Positions 1 to 10,994 of a DNA stretch of 64,000 bases are shown here, piece after piece. This DNA comes from Adiantum capillus-veneris (Eukaryota > Streptophyta > Polypodiopsida > Polypodiales > Pteridaceae), in NCBI GenBank assembly GCA_014529385.2, contig CM043963.1, positions 94,812,412-94,876,411 on the forward strand. The letters are read 5' to 3'. A program made the position numbers and the translations under genes. The notes under the pieces were generated by a model. The model had not been told where the DNA came from, did no database searches, and saw only the letters and a list, made by a program, of their open reading frames with translations. Every line of letters begins with the position of its first letter. Within the stretch, counting starts at the first letter, position 1.

Positions 1-1026
1 TACAGTCCTTTTGTACGTGCGTTACTTAGATTCTGTGAATTTTGTACAGGCTTTATATAGTCATACGGCTGGACTCAGCATTGGAAGGATCTTTGTACTA
101 TTTTTCTTTCTGTAGCCTCTTGTCCTCACAGTATAGTTTAACGTGGGTCCTGTGTGTGATTAATTAATAGATTTGATGTTATATAACCGAGTTGTCCATT
201 GGCTCTGAATGAGTTTCAAAAACTCCCCTTGTTTGATGGCATAACCATGAGAAGCTTTTCTACTGAAAATGATTCTCGATCAGTGACATGCACTTATGCA
301 GACACATAATCAAGTTAGCAATTTTGTCAAGAAGACAGAGCTTGGTTGCAAAAAGCCTCGGATGAATTTTGAGGGTAATATAGAGCAAACATGCACCTTA
401 GCTGCATGTGTCATGTTGGGATGTACTATACCTATGTCAAGGTCGGGAGTCAGGGGGCATGCAGTCTGTACCGTCCATCTCCACGATTTTCCTGCGCAGA
501 AATCAATGCTGCAGCCGTCATATTAGCACCACATCAGCATGCAGAAGCCACACGTTGCTCCTTTAATCAGGTGCTCCCAGGTCAGCAGACGGAATGGGGT
601 TGAGCGAGCATAATCAGCGCTGCAACTGTCAGATCTTCAGCACGCCAGCACTCAGAATCCAAAGCTTGACCATCGAATGACGTACTGGCAGGTCAGCAGC
701 TGGAATGGGACGAGGTGCTGCCACCACAGCACACGTAATACAGCAGAAAAAGCCACATCGGTTCTTTTTTTCAAATCAAAGCTCTCAAGGGATTTTGGGT
801 GAATATCAACTACTCTCATGACCATTAAGTGTGTTTGTGGAATTCACAAACCGTGACGTGTGAGGGGGGGAGTCTTATCATGTGCCCGTCCGCCCCATGT
901 AGTGTCAAGTAGCAGTCTTGATGCCAGCAAGATCCTCTGGCGTCAGATCATATGTCTAGGGGAAGGAGCAGCCGTAGTGGCACCCAGTATTGGTATGATG
1001 GCCAGGCTTGACAGCAAGCTTTTGGG

Positions 1027-1062
<36 letters not shown>

Positions 1063-1130
1063 GGAAATAGAGGAGTACCTGCTGCTGATTTGTGGAGAAA
1101 ACCAGCGGCAGCTTGCTGTATCGAGCTGTA
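1..1130. other. No recognisable gene; (GT)n microsatellite
   Basis: I see no family motif in either strand here. Short frames around 296-603 and 860-1144 carry no domain I recognise. A perfect (GT)n run lies at about 1029-1061, and a (CT)n run follows at 1202-1234 just beyond this stretch. Confidence 0.5.
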
Positions 1131-1197
1131 GAGATTGTACTTAGCACAGCCTGCAGTGACTCAGCAAGACAGCGTACAACAAATTGCTATAAGTTTA

Positions 1198-1238
<41 letters not shown>

Positions 1239-1299
1239 CAGATCAGTGTCCTTTATACATGGTTTGTGGGATACAAATAGTTGCCGATATACTAGATTG

Positions 1300-2184
1300 G
1301 TCCTCGAATCCTCTCGACAATTAGCAATGAAAGGAGATACATCATGTTGGTATGCGCAACTGTCCTCGTGGTTTCAGAGACACGGGTTCAGTATGGAAAG
1401 ATTACCCCCCTTCCAATACTCTCTTGAGGCTCCATCACTGGCAATCACACGAACGGAGATTAATAAAATCATCTGCCAGGATCTTATACAGTTGGACACT
1501 AAGAGGACATGGGTAGACCCTACACAAGAATTGGGCACGAAGATGGCCGACTACAAAGAAAACTTCCTACAACTATGTGAAGATGGTTTTGTGATTCACC
1601 CGAGCTACATGGATACCCACCTGTCTCATGGTTTGAGATGTGCTATTGGTCAGATTCGTACATCCTCACACCAGCTGGAAATTGAATTTGGCAGATTTAG
1701 GGGAATCCCACCTGAGAGCAGAATTTGCAAGTTATGCGGAATGGAGCCGAAGACGGAATTACACTACATATGCCATTGCACCGTATATTATGAGATACGT
1801 GGGCGTTTCCATTGCCTATTTAAAGAAGGCTTTGGACCTCTAGATAGAGTCATGCAATACCAGGATCAAAGATGCTTAGGCGTGTACCTACTGGAACTAC
1901 ATCGGCACAGGGATAATCTAATGAGAAGACAAACAGCACTACAGCCTCAGAGGCAGATCACAGATTTCTTCGGATTGAGAGAAGCAGGAATGGAAGGAGA
2001 AGCAAGAGGCCATCAACGAGCACAAAGGAGTACCCACATTCATACCAAAGGCACCCTCATTGACAGGGCGATTGAGCTTAGGAAATCGAGACGACCACGA
2101 CCAAGATGCATAAGCACACTTCACCGGAGGAGACTACAACAAAGGATTAGAAGCATTCTAGCCAGACACCCAGAATGCTCCTAA
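1300..2184 (+). pseudogene. LINE polyprotein C-terminal fragment
   Basis: This is the 3' part of a non-LTR retrotransposon ORF. The frame is open from about 1135, but its first part is a translated (CT)n repeat, so the real protein fragment starts near 1300. The recognisable part is the post-RT zinc-binding region: a block reading TSSHQLEIEFGR, then C-x2-C (CKLCG), then an H-x-x-C-H-C-type stretch (HYICHC) followed by YYEIRGRF. This pattern is typical of the C-terminus of LINE reverse transcriptases. A basic tail (RRPRPRC...LHRRRLQQR) ends at a TAA/TAG-rich 3' region. No endonuclease or RT palm domain lies upstream, so the copy is 5' truncated, as LINEs usually are. Family assignment is by motif only. 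Confidence 0.55.
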
Positions 2185-2367
2185 GAAGTTTATCTAATAC
2201 TTTGTATTTAGTTTTTTTCGCATTTATTTTCACACTTTCACACTTTTCACACTTAGTACTTTAGTACTAAGGTACCCAGACATTGTAACAGATTCACCAC
2301 TTTTGTATCAGTTTGGTCTCATACGTCACTCTGGCCTTTTGAAGACGTTAATATAACATTTCATTTC

Positions 2368-2403
<36 letters not shown>
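2185..2403 (+). mobile_element. LINE 3' UTR with ATTTC tail and (CT)n
   Basis: The region after the LINE ORF is AT-rich and ends in a short tandem CATTTCATTTCATTTC at about 2358-2372, which runs directly into a (CT)n tract to 2403. Short tandem 3' tails in place of poly(A) occur in some LINE families, so this may be the true 3' end. Confidence 0.35.
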
Positions 2404-2406
<3 letters not shown>

Positions 2407-2485
2407 GCAGGTTCAGTTTCAGGAACCTCGAACAAATCTATGGCTTTTTCACACTCTAGTGGCTTCAACTATGCTTCACGGGGTC

Positions 2486-3053
2486 TGTAACAGACTTGGA
2501 CACTCCAAGTCAAGAATCAACCGCGACAACACCAAATAACCACTTCAAAACAATTCACAGATCACAATAGATTTGCATTGGCACGGCGGAGTTCCGTGCC
2601 TAGAGATAATGGCCCCAAAGACTGGCGTCCCTTTCGGTATTTCTTTTTATATTAATCAGTTCAAAGTACAAGAGAGTGGGTCTGGATTCACTCTCAGACT
2701 CTGCGCCCAGATGCTTTGAGAAGTGAGGCCCTCACCACTAATTTAAAGTTTACAAGGGATGCCCAAAAGCAGAGCCCCAAAAGCGTGAAAGCAAAAGCAA
2801 ATTCTCTCTCTCTCAATGAGAGTTAAAATAAAGCAATTCAACTCTTTCTCTCATCCAAAATCCTTGCGTAGCAAAAAGCTAGGATTTGCGTCGCTCATCA
2901 TTAGTATTAAATAAATAAATAAATAAATAAAAAATTCGCCTCCGCGATTTTTGGAAATTAGGGTTTTTGGCAGAAATTAGGGTTTGCAGGAATTTTAGGG
3001 TTTTTGGCAGAAATCAGGGTTTCTGCTGTCCGCCACGTCATCACTTTGTGACA
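2486..3053 (-). repeat. 3' LTR of gypsy element 1 (568 bp)
   Basis: Read on the minus strand the LTR starts TGTCACA and ends TGTTACA, a good terminal inverted pair. Directly before it (3054-3064 on this strand) is the polypurine tract AAGAGGGGGGTA, so this is the 3' LTR of the gypsy element whose pol ends at 3646. Near its U3 start are a TGACGTGG bZIP-type site and four copies of an AAACCCTA-like telobox (2950-3023). An (AAAT)n run lies at 2905-2932. I could not find a matching 5' LTR in the window. Confidence 0.7.
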
Positions 3054-3645
3054 TACCCCCCTCTTGAAAGCATTGTAATCGACCGCGATTATGCTTGCAA
3101 AATCGACAAAAGCCATAAACTGTCTTAGCAGACAGACTGTTAGTACCTACGTACTAGGAACACACATCTAGCACATGTACAAAATCGACAGTCACATCAC
3201 ACGACATCATCAGACATCACATGACATCACATGACATTCAACATTCATTCGGATCTTAGACCATGATTTATCGGCAATGTAGCTAGCAATTACATCTAGG
3301 TCCAATGGGGACCTCATCGATGTCCGATTGACTAACCCCTATTGCAACCATGTCTATTCGAGATCAATCAGACCAAAATGCTGCAGTCGTTTCGGCTATC
3401 AGTTCCTGCACTCAAAAGAAGTCAAGAACAAATCAGTATCTTTATCAAGAATTCCATTTCATAAAGTCATCCAGCAGAATACTGTCAGCTCTCAGTATCC
3501 CTGAAGCTCAAAGAGACATCAGTGACTTTAGTATCAAAATCAAGGCATCTGTTGACAAAGGAGCGGAGTAACTCCCCTCTTGCATCCCATTGCACCAGAT
3601 CTTCGGCCAAGCTGAATTTTTGGGTTCAGTTTTGAGTAGACTATG
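3054..3645. other. Gypsy 1 3' noncoding region
   Basis: About 590 bp between the pol stop and the polypurine tract. I see no ORF with family similarity. A second purine-rich run, AAGAGGGGAG on the minus strand, sits near 3567-3577 and could be an internal (central) polypurine tract or chance. Confidence 0.4.
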
Positions 3646-4185
3646 CTAAACCAAAACATCGAGGTAAAGTTTCACAATCCGAGGAGTATCTGCTAGGTCC
3701 TGCTCCTCCATCCACTTCGCATCGAATGCAGGAAAGTTCTTGAACTTAACCAAGAACCGCCTTCGGACTTTACCTTTCTTCGTATTCGTAGGTGCCAAAA
3801 TCTGTTCAGGAACAAGGGTCTCCTCGTTTTCTTCCACTGCGGGTTGCTCATCAGGCTCCCCATCATCAGGCACATCACCCTTAACAGGTTTCAAGAGACT
3901 CACATGCAATGCATTGTGAATCCTCCAAGTATCTGGCAGTTTCAATCGGAAGGAGACATCATTTATCTTTTCAGTAATCTGGAAAGGTCCGTAGTATCGC
4001 ATACTAAGCTTTGGAAAAAGCCTCTCCTTTCCCTTTTTCTTTCTTAGGCGTGCCTTCTCAAAACGTAAGAGCACCCAATCATCCTCCTTTAGTTTCAAGT
4101 CGCGACGATGGCGATCCGCTACCTTTTTCTGTCGTTCTTGAGACTTCTGCAAAGTCTCGCGAACCTTGGCAAAAGCCGCATCCAA
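3646..4185 (-). pseudogene. Gypsy 1 integrase C-terminus with chromodomain
   Basis: This frame holds the end of the pol polyprotein. It begins in the integrase C-terminal region (VADRHRRDLKLKEDDWVLL), continues through the GPF/ITEKI block and the HNALHVSLLKP motif typical of chromoviral integrases, and ends with a chromodomain-like stretch (RRRFLVKFKNFPAFDAKWM). The chromodomain is thought to guide integration to particular chromatin. The integrase catalytic core upstream (about 4200-4740) is present only as broken pieces in other frames, so this is part of a decayed pol gene. Confidence 0.75.
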
Positions 4186-4493
4186 ATCTCGCGAATACTC
4201 ATCCGCTTCAAATATCTAATCTTTCGTGCTCAGGAAGGATGGAACCTTCGCAGCACTTTCAACAATCTCAAATGGCGTCTTCCCCATCGAAGAGTGTATC
4301 TTGTTATTGTAGGCAAATTCCACCAAAGGTAAGTTCTTTTCCCATTGAATCTTCTGATCCGAGATACAAGACTTGAATAAATCTAAAACCACTGAATTGG
4401 CAATCTCAGATTGCCCGTCAGTCTACAAGTGGAACGATGACGAGAACTGCAACCGCGTGCCAATGTTCTCCCAAATTGCCTTCCAAAACAAAC

Positions 4494-5142
4494 TCATAAA
4501 TCTGGGTCTCTGTCGGAGACAATCGTCTTAGACGTGCCATGTAATCGGAAAATCATCGTGATCATTCTGTGTTCTTGGGAGATAAAAAATGAAATCCATT
4601 TCAATATTTTCCCATGGGCGGGTGGGTAAGGGTAAAGGCTGTAACAATTCCTGTGCCTTATGCCTGTCAAACTTGACCTTCTGGCATATTGCGCACAAAC
4701 TCTTCCACATCCTTTTTGAGTCTTGGCCAAAAGAAGTATCTCTCTACCCCTTCATGTTGGTAGCAATGCCGCGGTGACCCGTAAAAGGTGGATAGTGGCA
4801 TTCAGTCATAACCTTTTCCCGCAACGGTTGTGTAACGCACAACATAGTCTTTCTCATCAAGTAGCCTTCCCGAAGGGAGTATCCAGCTACTGTCTCCCCA
4901 TCCCGTATCCGTGTGAAAATATCTGCAAAATCTGTATCTGTGGCATACTGATCGACCATATCCTCGAAGCTTTTATGATGTATCGCGGAAATAGCCAGAA
5001 CCAACGGCTTCCGAGACAAAGCATCTGCCACCACATTCTTTTGTCCCTGCACATGGACAATCTGGAAGTGAAATTGTGACAAGATGTTCGCCCACCGCAT
5101 CTGCTTTTCCGAAAGCTGCTTTTGTGGCAAGAAGTAGCACAA
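4494..5142 (-). pseudogene. Gypsy 1 RNase H end and integrase zinc-binding region, broken
   Basis: The frame at 4744-5142 carries the end of RNase H (MRWANILSQFHFQIVHVQG, NVVADALSRKP) and the start of the integrase H2C2 region (HYPPFTGHRGIATNMKG). The following pieces at 4494-4730 in shifted frames contain the rest of the zinc finger (CAICQKVKFDRHK) and the first integrase core strand (WENIEMDFIFYLP). At least two frameshifts separate them. This order, RT-RNaseH-IN, is that of Ty3/gypsy. Confidence 0.65.
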
Positions 5143-5196
5143 AATCTGACTGTCTGTAAAGACAGTAAAATCCGCTCCGAGTAGGTAATGCCGCCA

Positions 5197-5883
5197 CTAA
5201 GTAAGAGCATGGATAACCACCAAAAGCTCTTTCTGATAAATCTGTGCTGTCATCTCCGGCCTAGAGAACAATCGGCTCTCGGAAGCAATGACATGGCCTT
5301 CTTGCATCCAAACCGCACCCAGACTACGACCATAAGCATCACAAAATACTTCAAATGACTTCTGCAAGTCCGGCAAAGTCAAATCTGGTCCTGTGGTCAA
5401 TTTCTCTTTCAATGTCTGAAAGGCAGTCACCTCCGTGGATTCCCACGAGAAAGGGACTCCTTTCTGTATCAAGATATGCAAAGGGAAAGCAACCTCTGTA
5501 AACTTTCGAATGAACCGTCTGTAGTACGAACACAGTCCCAAGAAGCTTTCAACTTCATGGACATTCTTCAAATCTGTCCAATCACAGATAGTGTCTATCT
5601 TGGCCGGATCCATTTGCACTCCTGTTGAGCAAAGTGTCCCAAAAAAAATGTATCTCTGAAGCATATGATCTCTGTGTTCTGCTTCATTCTTGGAGAAAAC
5701 AATGATATCATCAAAGAAAGTGCCAACAAATATCCTATGATCTCTGTGTTCTGCTTCATTCTTGGAGCAAACAATGATATCATCAAAGAAAGTGCCAACA
5801 AATAGCCTGTACGCTTGAAAAATCCTGTCCATCATCGAGTTAAATGTCGCAGGAGCATTGGTTAAGCCAAAAGGCATCACCAA
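5197..5883 (-). pseudogene. Gypsy 1 reverse transcriptase palm and RNase H start
   Basis: Reverse transcriptase core: VMPFGLTNAPATFNSMMDRIF, then the catalytic FFDDIIV block (the FxDD form of YxDD), the LGLCSYYRRFI connection block and the start of RNase H (FEVFCDAYGRSLGAVWMQEGH). The catalytic block is present twice in tandem (FVGTFFDDIIV appears twice, 24 residues apart) through an in-frame 72-bp duplication at 5667-5738 and 5739-5810. The duplication keeps the frame but puts two catalytic loops in the palm, which is unlikely to be active. The frame joins the upstream RT piece through a frameshift near 5880-5980. Confidence 0.75.
5667..5810 (-). repeat. 72-bp tandem duplication in RT catalytic site
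   Basis: Two head-to-tail copies of 72 bp, nearly identical by eye (differences such as GAGAAAACA versus GAGCAAACA). Each copy encodes the FVGTFFDDIIV...KNEAEHRDH segment of the gypsy reverse transcriptase. The unit is a multiple of three, so the reading frame is kept. Confidence 0.85.
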
Positions 5884-5979
5884 AAACTCAATAACCCAAA
5901 AGTCGTCCGAAAGGCTGTCTCGTAGTAGTCTCCTGGTGCGATTCGGATGTGATGATATCCACTCTTCAAATCAATCCTG

Positions 5980-6294
5980 CTAAAGCACGAGGATCCCTGT
6001 AACCTGTACGAGTATATCATCGATCCTAGGAATCGGAAATCTGTTCTTGATGGTGATTTCGTTGAGAGCACTATAATCGATACACATCCTCCAAGATCCG
6101 TCTTTCTTCAAATCCAATAGTGGAGAGCAATACGGTGAAGTACTATGCTGGACAAGACCCTTTTCCAAGAGGTCTTTCACTGGGTTCATAATCTTTTCAT
6201 TCTGTACTCGGCTCACACGGTAAGGTGGCCGGTTCGGTGGCGGGCTTCCAGGTATCAGATCAATGGTTTGATCTTCAGGCCCTCTGAAAAGCAA
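5980..6294 (-). pseudogene. Gypsy 1 reverse transcriptase N-terminal part
   Basis: Start of the RT domain of the same gypsy pol: IDLIPGSPPPNRPPYRVS, LLEKGLVQHSTSPYCSPLL, KKDGSWRMCIDYSALNEITI and KNRFPIPRIDDIL. These are the usual fingers and first palm blocks. A frameshift in the next block (FSRIDLKSGYHHIRI lies in another frame at 5877-6071) breaks the gene. Confidence 0.7.
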
Positions 6295-6408
6295 TCGGCA
6301 TGAGTGCGGAGAAAAATCTTGGCGTTCTTTTGATCAGGCCAAAACATATTCAACCTTTATCCATCGTTCAGTTCTCTCCCAAAAGAATGAGTAAGAAACT
6401 AAAGTTCA

Positions 6409-6870
6409 TCAAGTACAATCTCTAAGCCCTTTATTTATCAAAGTCGCTTTCTCGGCCCGGTAGTCAACCACGGCGTAGCTCTTGTGGTACCAAGGGATCC
6501 TAAGTAGAACGCCACTCGCCTTGAACACCCCTGTCATTGCAAACAAAGTTTGCCAATGCTCGGTGTAATGGCAAGATCCCATCCGGGTGCCAGTCGAACT
6601 ACCTTCGCCTGTGGCGACAGTCTGTCGGTCGTAATTCCAAATCGAGCCGCCAATTCCAAGTGAAAAGAAGTTGGCCTTGGCTCCTTCAAAAGAGCTTCCT
6701 GATCCTTCACTTTGCCCTAAAAGCGGCAAAGTCTGTACTTTCATTCATTAGATTCGGTGCAGGTCCCACGCCATGTGGTACCAGTTCAGCTTTTCTATTT
6801 GCCTTTTCTGCCACATTCCTCAGCTGCTCTCGAACTCTCAGGCCTGTCGTCGTCTTTATCATTCTGTTCT
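6409..6870 (-). pseudogene. Gypsy 1 protease/gag-end region, degraded
   Basis: This stretch lies between the gag zinc knuckle (now at about 19.3 kb) and RT. The frame 6409-6744 ends with a block like LLRIPWYHKSYAVVDYRAEKATL that is typical of the segment after the gypsy protease. I cannot see an intact D-S/T-G protease site. At the upper end the gag frame continues out of the target duplication (KDDDRPESSRAAEECGRKGK), then meets a stop. Confidence 0.5.
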
Positions 6871-7014
6871 TTTTTTTTTCCGAGAAAAAGATCCTTCTAT
6901 TAGTTAATGAAAACTGCCCATAGGGCTACAACCACCTCTGCAAGAGAGGGCTACAACAAGCATGATGGGGAGACTCTCCCAATGAAAAAACAGCATATAT
7001 ACAATGGGGCTAAA

Positions 7015-7749
7015 TCAAGAGATGGGAGGAGGGAAAAGCCACATAGGTGGACAGTAGTGCCATCTGAGCACCCCCTGGACTATGGTGTAGAAAGGCCCAG
7101 GCCGCCAGAGTCGAAGGAAAGCCTCGTGGCGCTCCCGCATGCGGTCAGAGCTGCCCTGTAGTCCCTCAAGCTGTCCTCTGAGAGTATGGATCAGCTCTAG
7201 CCAAAAGTCACAAACAGTCTCTGCTGGTGGCACAGGGCGAGCCTCAAAGATGCGGAAACAGCGGGCCCGCCAGATGAACCAAAGTGTCAGGCCACTGATG
7301 AGCTCCCAACACTCCTCTCTCTCACTGCACCACTCTAGTGGAGTAAGCTCTGTAGCAGGCTGGAGTGTAGGTTGCCCCCCCTTTATCACTATCATCCTGT
7401 TGGTGGAAGATAGCTCAAACTGAAGTGCCAGTCCCGTGAGGGTGGACCAAGCCGCTGCCCCCCAAGTGTACTGGCGAGGTGTGGAGAGAGCAGGCATCAG
7501 CCGAAGAACTCGTAGCCACACCTGCTGGGCCGAGGGACAGTCCCAAAGACAGTGACACTGACTCTCCACCAAATGGTCACAAGCTGCACATGTGGCCGAG
7601 AGACCACTATGCACAAGCCAGCTCCCTACTGCTGTGGCTCTATGTGCGACCAGGCACTGAAACAAGGTGACTCGCCTCGGCTGTCTGGAGTCCCACAGCC
7701 TCTGCCAAAAAGCTGCCAAGAACTCGACTGTGGGCCCTCCTCCTGCCAA
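7015..7749 (-). pseudogene. LINE ORF2 C-terminus, zf-RVT domain
   Basis: This frame holds the zf-RVT domain found after the RT in plant LINEs: FLAAFWQRLWDSRQPRRVTLFQCLVAHRA (broken here by length limit: the core is RRVTLFQCLVAHRA), then C-x2-C (CAACDH) and HCLWDCPSAQQVW. It is followed by the typical WCSEREECWELI...WFIWRARCFRIFEA region and the terminal PPAETVCDFW segment. It is joined by a frameshift near 7745 to the upstream frame 7626-8618. The stop at 7015 is probably the genuine end of ORF2, with about 135 bp of 3' UTR before the poly(A). Confidence 0.75.
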
Positions 7750-8724
7750 TGACGTGCTGCAGCGGGGCGGGCCTCTCTTTGTGCTGCAAGTATATGAGGT
7801 CTAAGCCGAATAGTGTACTGAAAGAAGGGGACTCCTGGGCGGACTGCAGAAGAGAAGGGGTCCCTCCATAGCCACTCACCAGGATCCCATTGTACTCGTG
7901 CCAGTGGACAGCACTCCCAAGCCCATAGCCTCCAGTGTCCTGTCTCAAGAGCTGCTGGGTCAGGGTCTATGACGCAAGTCCTCCCACAGATGCCCACAAC
8001 TCGGATCCTCTGGAAACAACACTCTGCTACCTGCGGGGCCTCTACTGCAACTCGCTGTAATCGTCCCCCACCCTGAAGCTCGAAGAAAAGGGCTGGGACA
8101 GACTCTGAGCAAGCCCTGACTGAAATGAGAACCTCCAGTCGTGTGAAGGCTCCCATCCACCGGGGTGCTACTGGCTCGAGAGGCGTGAGCCACTCAGCTG
8201 GAACTGACTCTGAGATGTCCTGACACATGCTCTGCACCCCTCTCAGGCCCTGTAGCTGGATAGCCTGCACCTCCTCTGACAAACCTGTGAACTCTAGCCA
8301 GTCACCTAGAGAGCGCGCTGGACCAGCTGCCATGGGACCCCAAGAAACATGAGGCCGACTCCCAACCAAGTGGCCTCTCTGAGTGCTAACCATGGGGTTC
8401 CAGACGAGGGGCTGCCGTAGGCGCTCCTCCGTGCACGTCGGCTGTCTCTGCTCTAGGCCACGTCGTAAGAGCTCCCAAGATCGAAGCAAACTCACAGCAA
8501 ATCGGTCCTCCAGTCTCCTGCTCAAACCAACTCGACGCAGCTCCGTAAAGATCCATCTGGTCGAAGGTTGCCAAGGACCTCCTGACTGAGGCACCCTGGC
8601 ACGAAGCCTCTGCAGCAAGAACTCCTTCCAGGGCTCCTCACCTGGAAGAAGTCCTCTGACGACGAACTTCCCAAGAAGGGCTCTACTCTGCTGTGCTGGA
8701 TCAATGATCCCAAGCCCTCCCTGA
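7626..8724 (-). pseudogene. LINE ORF2, region after the copia insertion
   Basis: This is the part of LINE ORF2 between the RT thumb and zf-RVT. Immediately next to the copia LTR the minus strand reads QGGLGIIDPAQQSRALLGKF, the conserved block that follows the W-x-x-x-x-P segment of plant LINE RTs and that directly continues the frame interrupted at 14260. A frameshift lies in the first 100 bp (8618-8720), after which the frame is open for 330 codons to 7626. No catalytic residues are in this part. Confidence 0.7.
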
Positions 8725-8914
8725 TGAAGGAGTACGAGCGGAAGTGCGACGCGAGAGAGTGCGAGAAGAAGAGCACGACGATATGGTGAACTCGCTCTAC
8801 TGTAATGTGTAGAGCATAGTGAGTTCTTATTAGGTTTTTACAAAAGAATATGTGTACATACCTGGCGGCCTGCCCACTTACCTGGGCGACCACATTGGGC
8901 TTTATATCCCAACA
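8725..8914 (-). repeat. Copia 1 3' LTR (190 bp)
   Basis: Minus-strand ends are TGTTGGGA and CTCCTTCA. It matches the other LTR at 14069-14258 except for about three substitutions by eye. The length is short, within the range of small copia LTRs. Confidence 0.92.
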
Positions 8915-8925
8915 ACCTCCCACTT
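8915..8925 (-). promoter_or_regulatory. Copia 1 polypurine tract
   Basis: The minus strand reads AAGTGGGAGGT immediately before the 3' LTR start TGTTGGG. This is the classical copia plus-strand primer position. Confidence 0.85.
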
Positions 8926-9002
8926 AAAGTCCAATGTGGTACTATAAGTGTGAGAGAAGCTACTATACAAGCTAATATACAAGAATGTAGAGAAGTGATG
9001 TA

Positions 9003-10452
9003 CTACCCTACACCTAACTGCTTGCGAAAATGCGCAAAGCTCTCTGAGGGAAGTCCTTTTGTAAGTAGATCAGCAGGATTTTCTGTGGTGTGAACTTTGA
9101 CAAGCTGAAGTTGCTTATCCTCGACCATTTCCCTGATGAAATGATACTTCACATCCACATGCTTTGTCTTTGAGTGATAAACTGGATTGCGAGCCAATTG
9201 TATAGCACTTTGACTATCACAATATAACACAGGCATCTCTTCTTTGATTCCCAAATCTGTTACTAGTCGATTAAGCCAAATTGATTCTTTGCATGCCTCT
9301 GATGCTGCAACATATTCAGCCTCTGTAGTAGACTGAGTAACACAATCTTGTAATCTAGAACGCCATGATACTGCTACACCAGCTAATGTAAAGACATACC
9401 CTGACGTAGACCTTCGGTTGTCTAAGTCACCTGCATAATCTGAGTCTGTAAAACCCTTTACACTTAGCTCCTGACTCCCATAGCATATACGCATACTCTT
9501 TGTAGCTTTCAGGTATCTCAATATTCCTTTCACTGCCTCCCAATGTTTCTTGCCTGGGTTTGACATGTATCGACTTACTACTCCCACTGCAAATGCAATG
9601 TCTGGGCGAGTAGCAATCATTGCATACATCAAACTACCCACTGCAGACGCATATGGAATCTTATCCATTTCAGCGTGTTCTTCCTCAGACACAGGACAAT
9701 CTTGTTTGCTAAGTTTCACATATAGTGGCAATGGAACACTCAATGCCTTTCCCTTCTCCATATTGAAACGTTGCAAAACCTTGTCAATATACTCTGTTTG
9801 AGATAACCAAATCAACTTCTTTGATCTGTCTCTCTCAATGCGCATACCAAGTATATGACTAGCCTCACCCATGTCTTTCATGTCAAACGATTTTGCCATC
9901 TTTGACTTCAAAGCTGAAATTTCTTCCAAGTGCTTGCCAGCAATCAACATGTCATCCACATACAAAATAAGGATCAGCCAACTGCCATCTTTAGCCTTAT
10001 TTGTATATAGACAGTGATCGAACTTACTACGTTTGTAGCCTTGAGAAAGCATAAACTTGTGGAATTTATGGTACCATGCCCTCGGTGATTGTTTTAAGCC
10101 ATAAAGACTCTTTAACAACTGGCATACCCAATCTTCCTTGCCTTTCTCAACAAACCCTTTTGGCTGCTGCATGTAAATTTCCACATCTAAATCACCATGC
10201 AAGAACGCTGTCTTGACATCCATTTGGTGCAACACCAAATCTAATATGGCAACCAATGTAAGAAAGCATCTCAATGTAGTCATCTTGACCACCGGAGAGA
10301 AGACTTCATCAAAGTCAATGCCTTGTTTTTGCTTAAAGCCCTTGGCAACAAGCCTTGCTTTGTACTTTGGCTGACTATCATGAGCGGTGATCTTATACCT
10401 GTAAACCCATTTACAAGGTAGAGCCTTTTTGCCCTGTGGTAATTTAACTAGC
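9003..10452 (-). pseudogene. Copia 1 reverse transcriptase and RNase H
   Basis: The frame is open from the stop at about 10453-10455 to 9003; the first ATG is at 10292, inside the RT. RT blocks are KALPCKWVYRYKI, ARLVAKGFKQKQGIDF, QMDVKTAFLHGDLD, SLYGLKQSPRAWY and the catalytic LYVDDMLIAG. The RNase H part has GFTDSDYAGDLDNRRSTSGY, STTEAEYVA, LYCDSQSAIQLARNP and HVDVKYHFIRE, and ends ENPADLLTKGLP just before the polypurine tract. All catalytic residues of RT (YVDD) and RNase H (D, E, D) look present. It is separated from the upstream half by one in-frame TGA that replaces a tryptophan (NRT-stop-KLVKLP). Confidence 0.9.
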
Positions 10453-10454
10453 TT

Positions 10455-10994
10455 TCATGTCCTGTTTTTATGCAGAGCTGTCATCTCTGACTGCATGGCC
10501 AATTGCCAATTCCCGGAGTCCTTCATTTGCACTGCTTCCTTGTAACATGAAGGCTCATTGCAATCAGTCAACATGACATAGTTCATAGATGGAACAAACC
10601 TATCAGGAGGTCGCGTGACACGTCCAGATCTACGCACAATAGGTGGCTCAGGCTCAGCCACAACCTGTGGTTCCACTCTATCCTGTCCTTGCTCCTCTTG
10701 AGCCCTGACATTTTGTCTTGCACGTGCAGGTCCATCTTCTTGGAAGACAACTCTTCTAATCTCCTCAACCGTCTCTGGTTTAGAATGATATTTGGATTCA
10801 TTAAAGTGAACATCATTGCTGCGGACAACCTTTCTGGATTCGGGATCCCAAAGTCTGTACCCCATCTCACCAGAATTACCATAGCCTAGAAAGATGCACT
10901 TTCTACTTTTTGGCTCAAGTTTGTTCCTAAATTCCTTTGGAACGTGAGTATATGCCTCACAGCCAAAGACTATGAGATGCTTGTATGAGGGCAT
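10455..10994 (-). pseudogene. Copia 1 integrase C-terminus and linker
   Basis: This frame begins with the conserved copia block YKHLIVFGCEAYTHVP and CIFLGYGNSGEMGYRLWDP, continues through the acidic/basic linker (RRSGRVTRPPDRF) and ends in the first conserved block before RT (WQLAMQSEMTALHKNRT). It is in the same frame as the RT segment downstream but is cut by a TGA at its end, and it is joined to the integrase core upstream by a frameshift near 10990-11030. Confidence 0.85.

Noticed and set aside
956-1144. Overlapping frames across a (GT)n run
   Set aside because: The frames exist only because the repeat lacks stops; no domain.
2943-3023. Interstitial telomere repeats
   Set aside because: AAACCCTA units are separated by unrelated 8-12 bp and lie within an LTR; teloboxes fit better.
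8522-8923. 133-codon minus-strand frame spanning a copia LTR
   Set aside because: It crosses the LTR boundary and is not in the LINE frame; chance ORF.
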